A stretch of 64,000 nucleotides of DNA from Sporosarcina obsidiansis. Lineage in GTDB: Bacteria; Bacillota; Bacilli; Bacillales_A; Planococcaceae. The notes below the pieces were generated by a model, which made no database searches, had not been told where the DNA came from, and saw only the letters and a list, made by a program, of their open reading frames with translations. The stretch covers positions 205,720-269,719 of the forward strand of contig NZ_WHVW01000001.1 in the NCBI RefSeq assembly GCF_009651005.1. The letters are read 5' to 3'. This document shows positions 36,484 to 45,601 of the stretch, piece by piece. A program made the translations under genes and the position numbers. How positions within the stretch are numbered: position 1 is the stretch's first letter; each line of letters opens with the position of its first letter.

Positions 36484-37371
36484 TTAAACTTGTGTATTTG
36501 GTTCAACATGAACATGGACGTCATACACGCCATGTTCATGCTTCAGTGTATCTTCAACCAATGTTGAAATGTCGTGGGCTTGTTCAAGACTCAGATTCGG
36601 TTGTACAAGAATGATAATGTCAACTACTGCATTATTGCCGTAGTTTCTCCCTTTAATTTCTTTGACATTTTGTACAGCAGGGATAGTTTGGATAGTTTTT
36701 CTGTAAATAGCAATTTGATTTTCATCAAAGCCATCACTTAAATCATGAGAAGCTTCTTTGAAAATATCCCATGCTGTTTTACAAATGAGTCCCCCGACTA
36801 TCAAGGCGGTTATAGTATCAAACCATGGCATATGTAACTGTGATGCAAATATTCCTATTGATGTTCCAATGCTGACCCAGGCATCCGAAATATTGTCTTT
36901 TGCTGCAGCCATCACAGCTTGGCTTTTTATTTTTAATGCTAATTTTTTGTTATACCGATAAACGAAATACATAATTAGAAAAGAAAAAATACCAACATAT
37001 CCAGCAATTATATCAGGTGATTCTTTTCCACCTTGAAAAATGGAGGAGATAGTTCCAAACAACACTTGCAGACCAACGGCCATCATGATGAAAGAGGCGA
37101 TCATTGAGGCAATGGTTTCGCTTTTCCAATGTCCATATTTATGGTTGCTATCAGGTGGTTTTCTCGATAATTTCAATCCGATAAGGACAGCAACTGAAGC
37201 AATGATATCAGTTGTATTATTTAATCCGTCTGCTCTTAAAGCTTCTGAATTGCTAATATAACCGATAAAAAGTTTTAGAACGGATAGGCATATGTAAGCG
37301 ATTATGCTGATATATGCCCCTCTTTCTCCTAATTTGAGGTCTCTATATCTCTGTTCATCCAATGAAAACAT
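36484..37371 (-). CDS. Cation diffusion facilitator, probably manganese type
   Basis: A 295-aa CDF exporter with about six membrane helices and a cytoplasmic C-terminal domain ending in HEHGVYDVHVHVEP. The transport site reads N-x3-D in helix 2 (DGLNNTTDI) and D-x3-D in helix 5 (KDNISDAW). The N-D pairing instead of D-D or H-D is typical of manganese exporters such as MntE and MneP, so Mn(II) efflux is likely. This specificity is inferred from family knowledge. The gene stands alone. Confidence 0.88.
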   Translation of the reverse strand: MFSLDEQRYRDLKLGERGAYISIIAYICLSVLKLFIGYISNSEALRADGLNNTTDIIASVAVLIGLKLSRKPPDSNHKYGHWKSETIASMIASFIMMAVGLQVLFGTISSIFQGGKESPDIIAGYVGIFSFLIMYFVYRYNKKLALKIKSQAVMAAAKDNISDAWVSIGTSIGIFASQLHMPWFDTITALIVGGLICKTAWDIFKEASHDLSDGFDENQIAIYRKTIQTIPAVQNVKEIKGRNYGNNAVVDIIILVQPNLSLEQAHDISTLVEDTLKHEHGVYDVHVHVEPNTQV

Positions 37372-37412
37372 CTCCTAATTTGCTACTTTAAGGATACTTG
37401 CCTAAAGGCAAC

Positions 37413-37452
37413 AAAAAACCTTGATCGGGGGTAAGTCTGATCAAGGTTTTTT
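37413..37452. terminator. Bidirectional terminator hairpin upstream of the CDF gene
   Basis: A perfect stem, AAAAAACCTTGATC (37413-37426) with GATCAAGGTTTTTT (37439-37452). It lies about 360 bases after the stop of the leftward sigma-54 regulator gene and could end its transcript. Confidence 0.75.
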
Positions 37453-37812
37453 AAATAAATATATACAAACTTTTGCAGGAAAGATATGCACGTTAACATC
37501 ACTCATTTATGCTTTGATTTCTAAAAGATAGCACGAATATCCTTTTGAAGCAAGGATTACTAAAGGTGAGTTACAGGCAAAAGAGAAAGCTAGTCTAAGA
37601 CACAAAATGATATGGATTTAAGATTGTAGTAGCCTTTTGCTATAGAGACCATTTTTTTTCATAATTGGGGAAGATCACGAAACAAAATAACCTGAAAATG
37701 ATCAAACATCTTTATAAAATATAACTTACATCTGCTAGAGAAGAATCCGTTTTGATCGAGCTATATACTAAAGTAATATCTATTTCATAATGTGAGCTGT
37801 TTTCAGATTATA
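37453..37812. other. Intergenic 360 bp without a recognised gene
   Basis: AT-rich, with stop codons in all frames and no ribosome site followed by a frame. It may hold a long 3' untranslated region of the regulator gene. I see nothing else in it. Confidence 0.5.
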
Positions 37813-39513
37813 TTAAGGCTTTTCCAACTGATGTTTTTTCATGTGATACTGGAGAGTTTGACGGGTAATTCCGAGTCTACGGGCCGCGGCGGAGATGTTC
37901 CACTCGGTCTGTTCCAAGGTGGACTGGATAAATTGTTTTTTAGATTGATTAAGTACGTTTTTAATGGGTCTACTCGCTTTGCTTTCATCTTCAGACAGCT
38001 GTTGCTGCGCTAGAATTTTCCCACGTATATAGGAAGGAAGATGGTCGAGTTCGATTGCTTTTGCTTCATCCGTGACACGAATAACAATATTTTGCATTAA
38101 GTGTTCCAATTCTCGAATATTCCCTGGCCATGGATAGCGTAGTAGGGCATCTCTCAAAACGGGTGAGAGCGGAGGAGCATTGGTTGCCATTTTAGACTGG
38201 AAGGTGTCTAAAAAATAAGAGATGAAAAATAGGATATCTTCAGGCCGATCACGTAATGGCGGGATATACAGACTGGTGTTTGCAATACGGTAAAACAAGT
38301 CAAGACGCATCCGCTCCTCGGCTATCATTTTTTCTGGGTCTTCATTTGAGGCGCTAATGACAGTACATCGTACAGGTGTTACGTCATTAGAACCAACTCT
38401 TCTCACCAAGCGCTCTTGCAACACGCGCATTAACTTGGACTGGAGCGTCATCGGCATGGAGTTGATTTCATCCATAAATAATGTGCCATCTTCCGCGTAT
38501 TCAAATAGGCCTACTTGATCTGTTGCTCCTGTGAATGCGCCTTTCACCGTACCGAATAATGTGCTTTCCAATAAATTTTCAGGGATGGCGGCACAGTTAA
38601 TGGCGACAAACGGTTTGTCTCTGCGCGGACTGTGATTGTGCATGCTTTGCGCAAATAATTCCTTTCCTGTACCGGTTTCACCAACAATTAAGGTGTCTGT
38701 ATTATGAACGGAAACGGCCTGCGCTTCTCGCAACAGTTCTTTCAATACACTGCTTTGGCCTTTAATATCTTCAAACGTAAAGACCGTTCCATTTGTCGCA
38801 AATGTTTTTTTATCGGTGTGTTGATTGGTGCTACGTTTCATTTCAATTGTTTGAAAGAGTTGGTCTTTTAATTTTGATTCGTTTGTACTGATGGAGAAGA
38901 CGGCAATCGTTTCACCATCTTTTTTGATCGGAAAGGTACTGTAATTCACATATTTTGGAACGCCAGCAACTTTTGAGTGCGCCCGGTATCTTGAAAATAT
39001 TGGTTTCCCTGTATTAAACACGTGCCGATGCTCGGAATATTGGGGATTATAATTGTACGCAGCCCATAAAGGTTTTCCTATAATCTCTTGTGCGTCTAAA
39101 CCTTCCATCTTTTCCTGTGCCTCATTATAGACGATAATTTCTCCCTCAGCGTTACTCATCATGATCCCTTCATCTATTGTTTCAATCACTTTTTCAAGAC
39201 AATACAATCGTGCGTCATTATTATCTAATTGAAATGCAAACTCTTTTATGCACAGTGCAATTAGCTGTTCAGGTCCTTCGATGTGCTTGACGGAAACTTG
39301 CAGCTGCTGTCCGTTTAATTCAACAAAGAATTCTTCTTGGTCAATGAACCACAAGTCTCCATGATTGAACAATTGACGAACATCTGTAGTTTGAGTAAGT
39401 GGAATCGATAGAGTTTCTTGTAAATCGAACCATACAATGTTATGTGATTTATCAAGAACGATCACTCCTTCTACAAAACTTCTTATCAATGAGCCTATTA
39501 TTTCAGCAAACAA
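37813..39513 (-). CDS. Sigma-54-dependent transcriptional activator of the hut operon
   Basis: A 566-aa enhancer-binding protein. TTG 39513 is chosen because AAGGAGGG sits 8 bases upstream; a longer GTG frame (39555) has no ribosome site. Two PAS-like sensor regions (about 20-210) are followed by a AAA+ domain with Walker A GETGTGKE, the sigma-54 contact loop GAFTGA and Walker B GTLFMDEI. A Fis-type HTH (NISAAARRLGITRQTLQYHM) ends the protein. It is divergent from hutU, which has a sigma-54 promoter, so it very likely activates histidine catabolism. The signal is perhaps histidine or urocanate sensed by the PAS region. Confidence 0.92.
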   Translation of the reverse strand: MFAEIIGSLIRSFVEGVIVLDKSHNIVWFDLQETLSIPLTQTTDVRQLFNHGDLWFIDQEEFFVELNGQQLQVSVKHIEGPEQLIALCIKEFAFQLDNNDARLYCLEKVIETIDEGIMMSNAEGEIIVYNEAQEKMEGLDAQEIIGKPLWAAYNYNPQYSEHRHVFNTGKPIFSRYRAHSKVAGVPKYVNYSTFPIKKDGETIAVFSISTNESKLKDQLFQTIEMKRSTNQHTDKKTFATNGTVFTFEDIKGQSSVLKELLREAQAVSVHNTDTLIVGETGTGKELFAQSMHNHSPRRDKPFVAINCAAIPENLLESTLFGTVKGAFTGATDQVGLFEYAEDGTLFMDEINSMPMTLQSKLMRVLQERLVRRVGSNDVTPVRCTVISASNEDPEKMIAEERMRLDLFYRIANTSLYIPPLRDRPEDILFFISYFLDTFQSKMATNAPPLSPVLRDALLRYPWPGNIRELEHLMQNIVIRVTDEAKAIELDHLPSYIRGKILAQQQLSEDESKASRPIKNVLNQSKKQFIQSTLEQTEWNISAAARRLGITRQTLQYHMKKHQLEKP

Positions 39514-39571
39514 TGAAAGATCCCTCCTTAAATTAGTGCAAAGATAGTATATCACACAGATGTCAGAAAAG

Positions 39572-39678
39572 TCTGCATCTGCATGCAGGTAATATCTGCA
39601 GTGTTTGGAAGCGCTTTCTACTATGAGTTTTTAGAAAATTTGAGAATCTTAAAGGGTGCAGAGACGATTTTATCTGCG
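39572..39678. promoter_or_regulatory. Candidate activator-binding (enhancer) repeats for hut
   Basis: Several TCTGCA/TGCAGA elements: TCTGCA at 39572, the palindrome CTGCATGCAG at about 39579-39588, ATCTGCAG at 39594, and the inverted pair TGCAGA (39657-39662) and TCTGC (39673-39677). They lie 125-230 bases upstream of the sigma-54 promoter, the usual enhancer distance. Confidence 0.55.
39605..39619. promoter_or_regulatory. cre site (CcpA) in the hut control region
   Basis: TTGGAAGCGCTTTCT fits the consensus WTGNAANCGNWNNCW at every fixed position. It lies among the candidate enhancer repeats between the regulator gene and hutU, so CcpA could block activation when preferred sugars are present. 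Confidence 0.72.
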
Positions 39679-39801
39679 GTTAGGACGAAAGGGTTGAAAG
39701 AAGAGTGACTCACTACGCTACCCGTTTTTAAAAGAATTGAAGCTTGATATAACAAGCTTTTTTCAAGAGACTCCAAAAAATTATTCCTGATAAATAAAAG
39801 T

Positions 39802-39817
39802 TGGCATGGTACTTGCA
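39802..39817 (+). promoter_or_regulatory. Sigma-54 (-24/-12) promoter of the hut operon
   Basis: TGGCATGGTACTTGCA matches the sigma-54 consensus TGGCAC-N5-TTGCA, with GG at 39803-39804 and GC at 39815-39816. It lies 50 bases upstream of hutU and opposite the sigma-54 activator gene. Confidence 0.9.
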
Positions 39818-39867
39818 ATATATAAAAGTGTAAAACACAAAACTATATTTTTCAGGAGGAATTTCAT

Positions 39868-41592
39868 ATGACAACAAAACCAGAAATCTTATATTCAGTA
39901 AAAGCACAAAGAGGACCAGAACTACGTTGTAAAGGCTGGAGACAAGAATCAATCCTTCGAATGTTAGAAAATAATATGGAAAATGCAGAGAAGCCAGAAG
40001 AACTTGTCATCTACGGTGGAATCGGGAAAGCGGCACGTAACTGGGAATCTTATCATGCAATCGTACAATCTTTAAAAGATTTAGAAGATGATGAAACATT
40101 AGTTGTTCAATCTGGAATGCCGGTAGCCGTATTCAAAACTCATAAATATGCGCCAACAGTTGTTATGGCAACAACGAATATCATGAAAGCAGACTGGCCG
40201 ACATTCTACGATCTACAAGATAAAAACTTAACAATCTATGCAAACTATACAGCAGCACCTTGGGAATATATCGGAACGCAAGGTGTAATCCAAGGAACAT
40301 TCGAAACACTTTCAGCGATTGCACGCCTTCATTATAACGACTCTCTTGTTGGCAAGATCTTGTTGACTGCAGGAGCAGGTGGTATGGGTGGAAACCAGAC
40401 ACGCGCGATGACGATGCACGGTGGCGTTTGTATTCTAGTTGATTCCAATGTGGAGATCATTAACCGTCGTATTGAAAAAGGTTTCATCGACGAATTGGCT
40501 CCATCATTAGAAGAAGCAATTAAAAAAGCAAAAGAATATGCAGCAGCAGGTAAGCCACTTGGAATTGCGGTGGTAGGAAATGCAGCAGACTTGTTTGAAG
40601 ACGTGCTGAAGAGTGACTTCCGTCCTGATATTGCAACATCTATGACACCTGGTCATGACCCGATTTCATATCTTCCAGCTGGATATACAGTTGAAGAAGC
40701 AGAGCATTTACGTGACACAGACCGTAACTTGTATTTGCAAAAAGGTCGCGAAACGATGATCCGCGAATTGAAAGCGTTGATTCAGTTTATGGATGAAGGC
40801 GTTCATGCATTTGAATATGGAACAAGTCATCGTAAAGAGTGTATCGACGCTGGTATGGATGAAAAAGAAGCAAAACGTCTGCCAGGATTCGTAGCAGAAT
40901 ATCTTCGTCCATTATTCTGTGAAGGCCGCGGACCTTTCCGTTGGGTATGTTTGTCAGGTGATGCGGAGGACCTTCGCAAAATCGATGACATGATTCTTGA
41001 GAAGTTTGCCGATGACTACTTGGTCACTCGCTGGATCAAATTGGCGAAAGAGCATATTCCGATCGAAGCATTGCCTGCACGTATTTGCTACATGGGCTTT
41101 GGGCAGCGTAAGAAATTTGCGTTGGAAGTCAATGACATGATCCGCCGTGGAGAGCTATCAGGACCGGTTGCTTTCTCTCGTGACAACTTGGATTCAGGTT
41201 CAATCGTCAATCCAACATTTGAATCAGAAAATATGAAAGATGGCTCTGATCTAATCTCTGACTGGCCAATGTTGAACGGATTACTGAACGCAGTGGGTAT
41301 GTGTGATTTGATCGCGATCCAAGCAAATTATTCAATGGGTGAAGCTGTGCATACGGGCGTTACGATGGTAGCGGACGGTACAGCTGAATCGGATATGCGT
41401 CTAGAAGTGGCAATGACGGTGGACTCTGGAATTGGAGTTGTGCGCCATGCCCAGGCAGGTTATGAGATTGCTCGTGATGTAGCGAACGGAGAAGGGAAGC
41501 TGACAGAAGAAAGCATCCAAATTCCACTATGGTGGCAACGTGAAGCAACATTTGGACCAAAGGACTTGGAAAAAGCCGAGTCTAAAGCATAA
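39868..41592 (+). CDS. hutU: Urocanate hydratase
   Basis: Converts urocanate to imidazolonepropionate, the second step of histidine breakdown. The 574-aa protein has the family segments TLVVQSGMPVAVF, the NAD-binding LLTAGAGGMGGNQTRAMTMH and the catalytic-region ICYMGFGQRKKFALEVNDM. Length is normal, with a slightly extended C-terminus. RBS AGGAGG precedes the ATG. It is the first gene behind the sigma-54 promoter. Confidence 0.97.
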   Translation: MTTKPEILYSVKAQRGPELRCKGWRQESILRMLENNMENAEKPEELVIYGGIGKAARNWESYHAIVQSLKDLEDDETLVVQSGMPVAVFKTHKYAPTVVMATTNIMKADWPTFYDLQDKNLTIYANYTAAPWEYIGTQGVIQGTFETLSAIARLHYNDSLVGKILLTAGAGGMGGNQTRAMTMHGGVCILVDSNVEIINRRIEKGFIDELAPSLEEAIKKAKEYAAAGKPLGIAVVGNAADLFEDVLKSDFRPDIATSMTPGHDPISYLPAGYTVEEAEHLRDTDRNLYLQKGRETMIRELKALIQFMDEGVHAFEYGTSHRKECIDAGMDEKEAKRLPGFVAEYLRPLFCEGRGPFRWVCLSGDAEDLRKIDDMILEKFADDYLVTRWIKLAKEHIPIEALPARICYMGFGQRKKFALEVNDMIRRGELSGPVAFSRDNLDSGSIVNPTFESENMKDGSDLISDWPMLNGLLNAVGMCDLIAIQANYSMGEAVHTGVTMVADGTAESDMRLEVAMTVDSGIGVVRHAQAGYEIARDVANGEGKLTEESIQIPLWWQREATFGPKDLEKAESKA

Positions 41593-41619
41593 TAAAAACA
41601 CTGTTTCTTAGAACTGGGT

Positions 41620-41651
41620 GGAGGATGTCAAGCGCCTGTTTGACCTCCTCC
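41620..41651 (+). other. Hairpin between hutU and the membrane protein gene
   Basis: GGAGGATGTCAA (41620-41631) pairs with TTGACCTCCTCC (41640-41651) with one mismatch. There is no clean T-run, so it is more likely an mRNA-processing or stabilising element than a full terminator. It could make hutU mRNA more abundant than the distal genes. Confidence 0.55.
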
Positions 41652-41693
41652 CTTCTTGTTTACCACCTAAAAAGATTAGGGCAGGTGAAGATG

Positions 41694-43043
41694 ATGAACG
41701 ATTTGAAAGAAACGATGGATCGTATGGAAGCAGGAATAGAAGAATCACAAAATATCTATTCAGTACGAAATATCCTAAGCTTTTTCTTCTTTAGTTTAAT
41801 CGGCGTGTTCATGTTCTTTATTCCGATTGAACTAAACGGGAAAAATTCAATCCCTTTAGATCATTTAGTCACTTGGATCCGAAATACCATACCGACTGTC
41901 GTATCGTATTATATCTTGGTAATCATGGTACTGGGAGCTGCCTATCCATTTTATTCCGGTAGCTGGCGAAAGTCGAAAATTGATATCATGTTGTCTGTAC
42001 TAAAGGTGTTGGGCGCTGCTGCTGCTGTCTTGGTGCTATTTGAAGTTGGACCTAAATGGCTGTTGGCGGAAGATATGGGACCCTATTATTTCTCTATCGT
42101 TCTCACGCCGATTGGTGTATTAGTGCCGATCGGATCAATATTTTTGGCTCTATTAGTAGGTTATGGATTGTTAGAGTTTATTGGAATTCTTATGCAACCA
42201 GTCATGAGACCAGTTTGGAAAACGCCTGGACGGTCGGCGATTGACGCTGTCGCTTCCTTTGTTGGCAGTTATTCGATTGGTCTATTGATTACCAACCGTA
42301 TCTATAAAGAAGGGAAATATTCTAGACGTGAAGCGACCATTATTGCCACTGGATTTTCAACAGTTTCAGCTACTTTCATGGTAGTTGTAGCAAAAACATT
42401 AGATTTGATGGAAATTTGGAACCTCTATTTTTGGCTGACATTCCTCGTCACGTTTATCGTCACGGCGATTACGGTGAGAATGTGGCCGATCAGTAAAATA
42501 CGTGATGATTACTATACAGGGGAAGGATCGCCAGAGAAAGTGATTCGTGAAAAACGAATTCAGCATGCCTGGCAGCAGTCGATGTTGACAGCGCAAAATG
42601 CCCCTAGTCTGTTTACTAATGTCCTGTCTACGTTAAAGGATGGAGTCTTGATGGCGATGAGTATCTTGCCATCTGTTATGGCAATTGGACTTCTAGGTCT
42701 TATCTTGGCCAATCATACACCTGTATTTGATTATTTAGCTTATTTATTTTTACCTTTAACATGGGCTTTGCAAATCCCTGAACCTTTTTTAGCTGCAAAA
42801 GCTGCCATGATCAATTTAGTAGACATGTTCTTGCCGTCATTGATGGTAGTGGAAGCTAGTTTGCATACAAGATTTATTGTCGCAAGTATTTCAATTTCAA
42901 CTATCTTATTTTTCTCGGCATTGATTCCATGTATCTTATCTACAGATATTCCGATTAAAATGCGAGAGATTTTGGCCCTATGGCTGATCCGAACGGTTTT
43001 ATCATTAATTATTGTCACACCGTTAGCATTTCTGTTTTTGTGA
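41694..43043 (+). CDS. YjiH-family membrane protein with nucleoside-recognition-type domain
   Basis: About 449 aa with about ten hydrophobic segments. I choose ATG 41694 (MNDLKETM) near AGGTG; a frame open from TTG/ATG 41625 covers the hairpin and has no ribosome site. The features VASFVGSYSIGLLITNRIY and EATIIATGFSTVSATFMVVV mark the YjiH/Gate (nucleoside recognition) family. Its position between hutU and hutI suggests transport or exchange of histidine or a degradation product. The exact substrate is unknown. Confidence 0.78.
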   Translation: MNDLKETMDRMEAGIEESQNIYSVRNILSFFFFSLIGVFMFFIPIELNGKNSIPLDHLVTWIRNTIPTVVSYYILVIMVLGAAYPFYSGSWRKSKIDIMLSVLKVLGAAAAVLVLFEVGPKWLLAEDMGPYYFSIVLTPIGVLVPIGSIFLALLVGYGLLEFIGILMQPVMRPVWKTPGRSAIDAVASFVGSYSIGLLITNRIYKEGKYSRREATIIATGFSTVSATFMVVVAKTLDLMEIWNLYFWLTFLVTFIVTAITVRMWPISKIRDDYYTGEGSPEKVIREKRIQHAWQQSMLTAQNAPSLFTNVLSTLKDGVLMAMSILPSVMAIGLLGLILANHTPVFDYLAYLFLPLTWALQIPEPFLAAKAAMINLVDMFLPSLMVVEASLHTRFIVASISISTILFFSALIPCILSTDIPIKMREILALWLIRTVLSLIIVTPLAFLFL

Positions 43044-43054
43044 AAACGCTTACT
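43040..43054. promoter_or_regulatory. Possible second cre site overlapping the yjiH stop codon
   Basis: TGAAAACGCTTACT matches all but one fixed position of the cre consensus. It lies inside the operon, where a CcpA roadblock is possible, but the match may be chance. Confidence 0.35.
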
Positions 43055-43090
43055 TTATAGACGGTGTAATGTTTGAATGGAGGTACGATC

Positions 43091-44353
43091 ATGACTCAAA
43101 TGAAAGGCATAACAAAAGTCGATTTGGTCATTCGCCATGCGACAGAGGCTTTAACTTGCACAGGCGAAGGAATGGCAGGACTTGGAGTTGTGCAAGATGC
43201 TTGGATTGCGGTGAAGGATGGACGCATTGCAGGGGTCGGATTGGAGAAAGAAGGAAGTGCTACATTCGATCTGGATAACGCTCGTCAAATCGATGCGACT
43301 GGCAAAGTAGTCGCTCCTGGGTTTGTCGATTCCCATACCCATCTCGTTTTCAATGGTACGCGAGTAGAAGAGTATGCTGCGAAATTAGCTGGGGATGATC
43401 GAAAAAAATTGGAGGATCTCGGTATTACTACGGGCCCGAATCGTACGATTGAATTGACACGGCATGCATCGGAAGAGGAGCTGTTTCAACAATCGAAAAA
43501 GCGCATGATGAACATGCTAGCGTATGGCATGACAACGATTGAAAGTAAGAGTGGCTATGGTTTGACGACAGAGAGTGAAATCAAGATTTTAGAAGTGGGT
43601 CGTCGTCTGGATAAAGAAACTCCTGTCGATGTTTACAATACATTTTTAGGTGCGCACGGTATTCCAGAAGGCATGACAAAAGAAGAATACCTTCGTGTCA
43701 TTATAGAAGAAATGATTCCGAAAGTTGGAGAACGCAAGCTGGCAGAGTTTTGTGATGCCTGGTGTGATGATGGTTATTTCACAGCAGAAGAGTCCGAACA
43801 AATATTGGAAGCTGGATTGAAGTTTGGGATGAAGCCGAAGTTGCATGCAGATGCTTATTCTTATATTGGTGGGACGGATTTAGCTGTCAAAATGAATATG
43901 GTTTCTGTGGATCACTTGAATTATACACCAGTAGAAGTGATGGAAAAGTTGGCACAATCAAAGGTTACAGGTGTCTTAATGCCTGCACTGGATTTTGCCG
44001 TCGGTCATAAGAAACCATTTGATGCTAGAAAAATGTTAGATCTCGGGATGAAGATCGCTTTGGCGACAGATTTATGTCCTGCTTGTTATACGGAGTCCAT
44101 GCAATTTGTGATCAACTTAGCGTGTAGACTCTATAAATTCACTGTAGAAGAAGCGATTAAAGCGGCTACTTACGGAGGAGCGTGTGCACTGGATTTGGAT
44201 GATCGCGGTGTAATTGCAGAAGGCAAAGTGGCCGATCTTCAAATTTGGGATATTCCTTCATACGTCCATATTGCATATGAATTGGGTACGAATATCGTCG
44301 AAACCGTATTGAAAGATGGTCAAGTAGTAATGGACCACGCAAAAGCACAGTAA
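43091..44353 (+). CDS. hutI: Imidazolonepropionase
   Basis: Hydrolyses imidazolonepropionate to N-formiminoglutamate. ATG 43091 is chosen because GGAGGT lies 7 bases upstream; ATG 43073 has no such site. The amidohydrolase-fold metal motifs are visible: PGFVDSHTHLVFNG, SKSGYGL, GAHGIPEG, PKLHADAYSYIG and ALATDLCPAC. Length, 420 aa, is standard. Confidence 0.97.
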   Translation: MTQMKGITKVDLVIRHATEALTCTGEGMAGLGVVQDAWIAVKDGRIAGVGLEKEGSATFDLDNARQIDATGKVVAPGFVDSHTHLVFNGTRVEEYAAKLAGDDRKKLEDLGITTGPNRTIELTRHASEEELFQQSKKRMMNMLAYGMTTIESKSGYGLTTESEIKILEVGRRLDKETPVDVYNTFLGAHGIPEGMTKEEYLRVIIEEMIPKVGERKLAEFCDAWCDDGYFTAEESEQILEAGLKFGMKPKLHADAYSYIGGTDLAVKMNMVSVDHLNYTPVEVMEKLAQSKVTGVLMPALDFAVGHKKPFDARKMLDLGMKIALATDLCPACYTESMQFVINLACRLYKFTVEEAIKAATYGGACALDLDDRGVIAEGKVADLQIWDIPSYVHIAYELGTNIVETVLKDGQVVMDHAKAQ

Positions 44354-44370
44354 GAAAAGGAGCGATTGAA

Positions 44371-45534
44371 ATGACGAACAAACAAGTGAAGACTAACGCA
44401 GCGGAATTTGTAAATGAAAAACGATTGCTCGATCTGTTTTTGGAATTGGCGAAAATAGATGGACCGAGTGGGAAAGAGCAAAAAGTGGCAGATTACTTGA
44501 TAAAAGCATTGCCTGAACTTGGATTTACATTTGAGTTTGATGAAGCGCATAAAAGTTTTGGTGGAGAAGTAGGAAACTTGATCGCATACAAAGAAGGCAC
44601 TGATTCATCAGTACCTCCCGTATTTTTCTCTACGCATATGGATACTGTGTTACCTACTAAAGATTTGAAACCAGTGATCAAAGATGGAGTGATTTATTCG
44701 GATGGCACGACGATTCTTGGTGCAGATGATCGTGCTGCGTTGGCTGCCTATCTAGAAGGCGTTCGAGCAGTGATCGAAAGCGGCATTGCACACGGACCAA
44801 TCGAACTGGTATTAACAGTTAACGAACAACCAGGTCTGGTAGGTGCACGCTATTTGGATTACAGTAGACCGAAAAGTGATTTTGGCTATATTTTCGACAG
44901 TAGCGGCGATGTAGGGCAAACCATTTTAAAGGGACCGTATAGTAGTAGGATCTGGATGAAAGTTAAAGGGAATGCAGCACATATTGCTTTAAATTCTGAA
45001 GAAGGAAACAACGCGTTTGTATTAGCAGCAGCAGGTTTATTAGAGATCAACTTGGGTGAAATTGACGAAGAAACATTGGCTAACATCGGCATTATCGAAG
45101 GTGGTGAGCTGACGTCTATCATTCCTGGTGAGGTTACGGTAGCAGGGGAAGTGCGTAGCTTCTCTAAAGAAAAACTGGATAAACAGTTGAAGCATATGGA
45201 AGATGCAATGCGAAAAGCTGTAGAAGCTCGTGGCGGAACAGTAGAGGTAACAATTGAGAAAAAGTACACGGGTTTTTCGATTCCAGACGATCATATTTTA
45301 ACGAAAACCGTTCTAGACGCTTCAGATCTTATTGGAGTAAAACCATATTTGACAGAAACTCTAGGTGGAGCAGATACCAATGTGCTCAATGAAAATGGCT
45401 TAACTTGTCTAACTCTAGGCAACGGGTTCCAAAATATTCATTCATTCAGAGAATGCATTAGTGTGGAAAATTTGACCAATACAGGAAGACTGACAGCTGC
45501 GCTAATTCAGCAATGGTATGACAGCCAGAAATAA
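44371..45534 (+). CDS. M20-family peptidase-like protein (PepT/YqjE type) in the hut operon
   Basis: A 387-aa protein of the M20 metallopeptidase family, related to Bacillus YqjE. The metal-site segments STHMDTV (His89, Asp91) and LGADD (Asp119) are present, as is the late HSFREC histidine. The catalytic Glu-Glu pair is changed to Glu152-Gln153 (VNEQPG). The lid-domain KTAHAG-type motif reads NAAHIAL. M20 members cleave peptides and other amide-like bonds. It occupies the place where hutG is often found, and no hutG is in the operon. A role in formiminoglutamate breakdown is speculative; peptide cleavage is the default alternative. Confidence 0.82.
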   Translation: MTNKQVKTNAAEFVNEKRLLDLFLELAKIDGPSGKEQKVADYLIKALPELGFTFEFDEAHKSFGGEVGNLIAYKEGTDSSVPPVFFSTHMDTVLPTKDLKPVIKDGVIYSDGTTILGADDRAALAAYLEGVRAVIESGIAHGPIELVLTVNEQPGLVGARYLDYSRPKSDFGYIFDSSGDVGQTILKGPYSSRIWMKVKGNAAHIALNSEEGNNAFVLAAAGLLEINLGEIDEETLANIGIIEGGELTSIIPGEVTVAGEVRSFSKEKLDKQLKHMEDAMRKAVEARGGTVEVTIEKKYTGFSIPDDHILTKTVLDASDLIGVKPYLTETLGGADTNVLNENGLTCLTLGNGFQNIHSFRECISVENLTNTGRLTAALIQQWYDSQK

Positions 45535-45601
45535 TGAAGATGACAAATTGGATTGGAAGGTCCAGTCCATAATTTGAAATAGATTACTAGGAGGAATCAA
45601 C

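Noticed and set aside
39513-39555. GTG 39555 as start of the sigma-54 activator
   Set aside because: No ribosome site precedes it, while TTG 39513 follows a strong AAGGAGGG at ideal distance.
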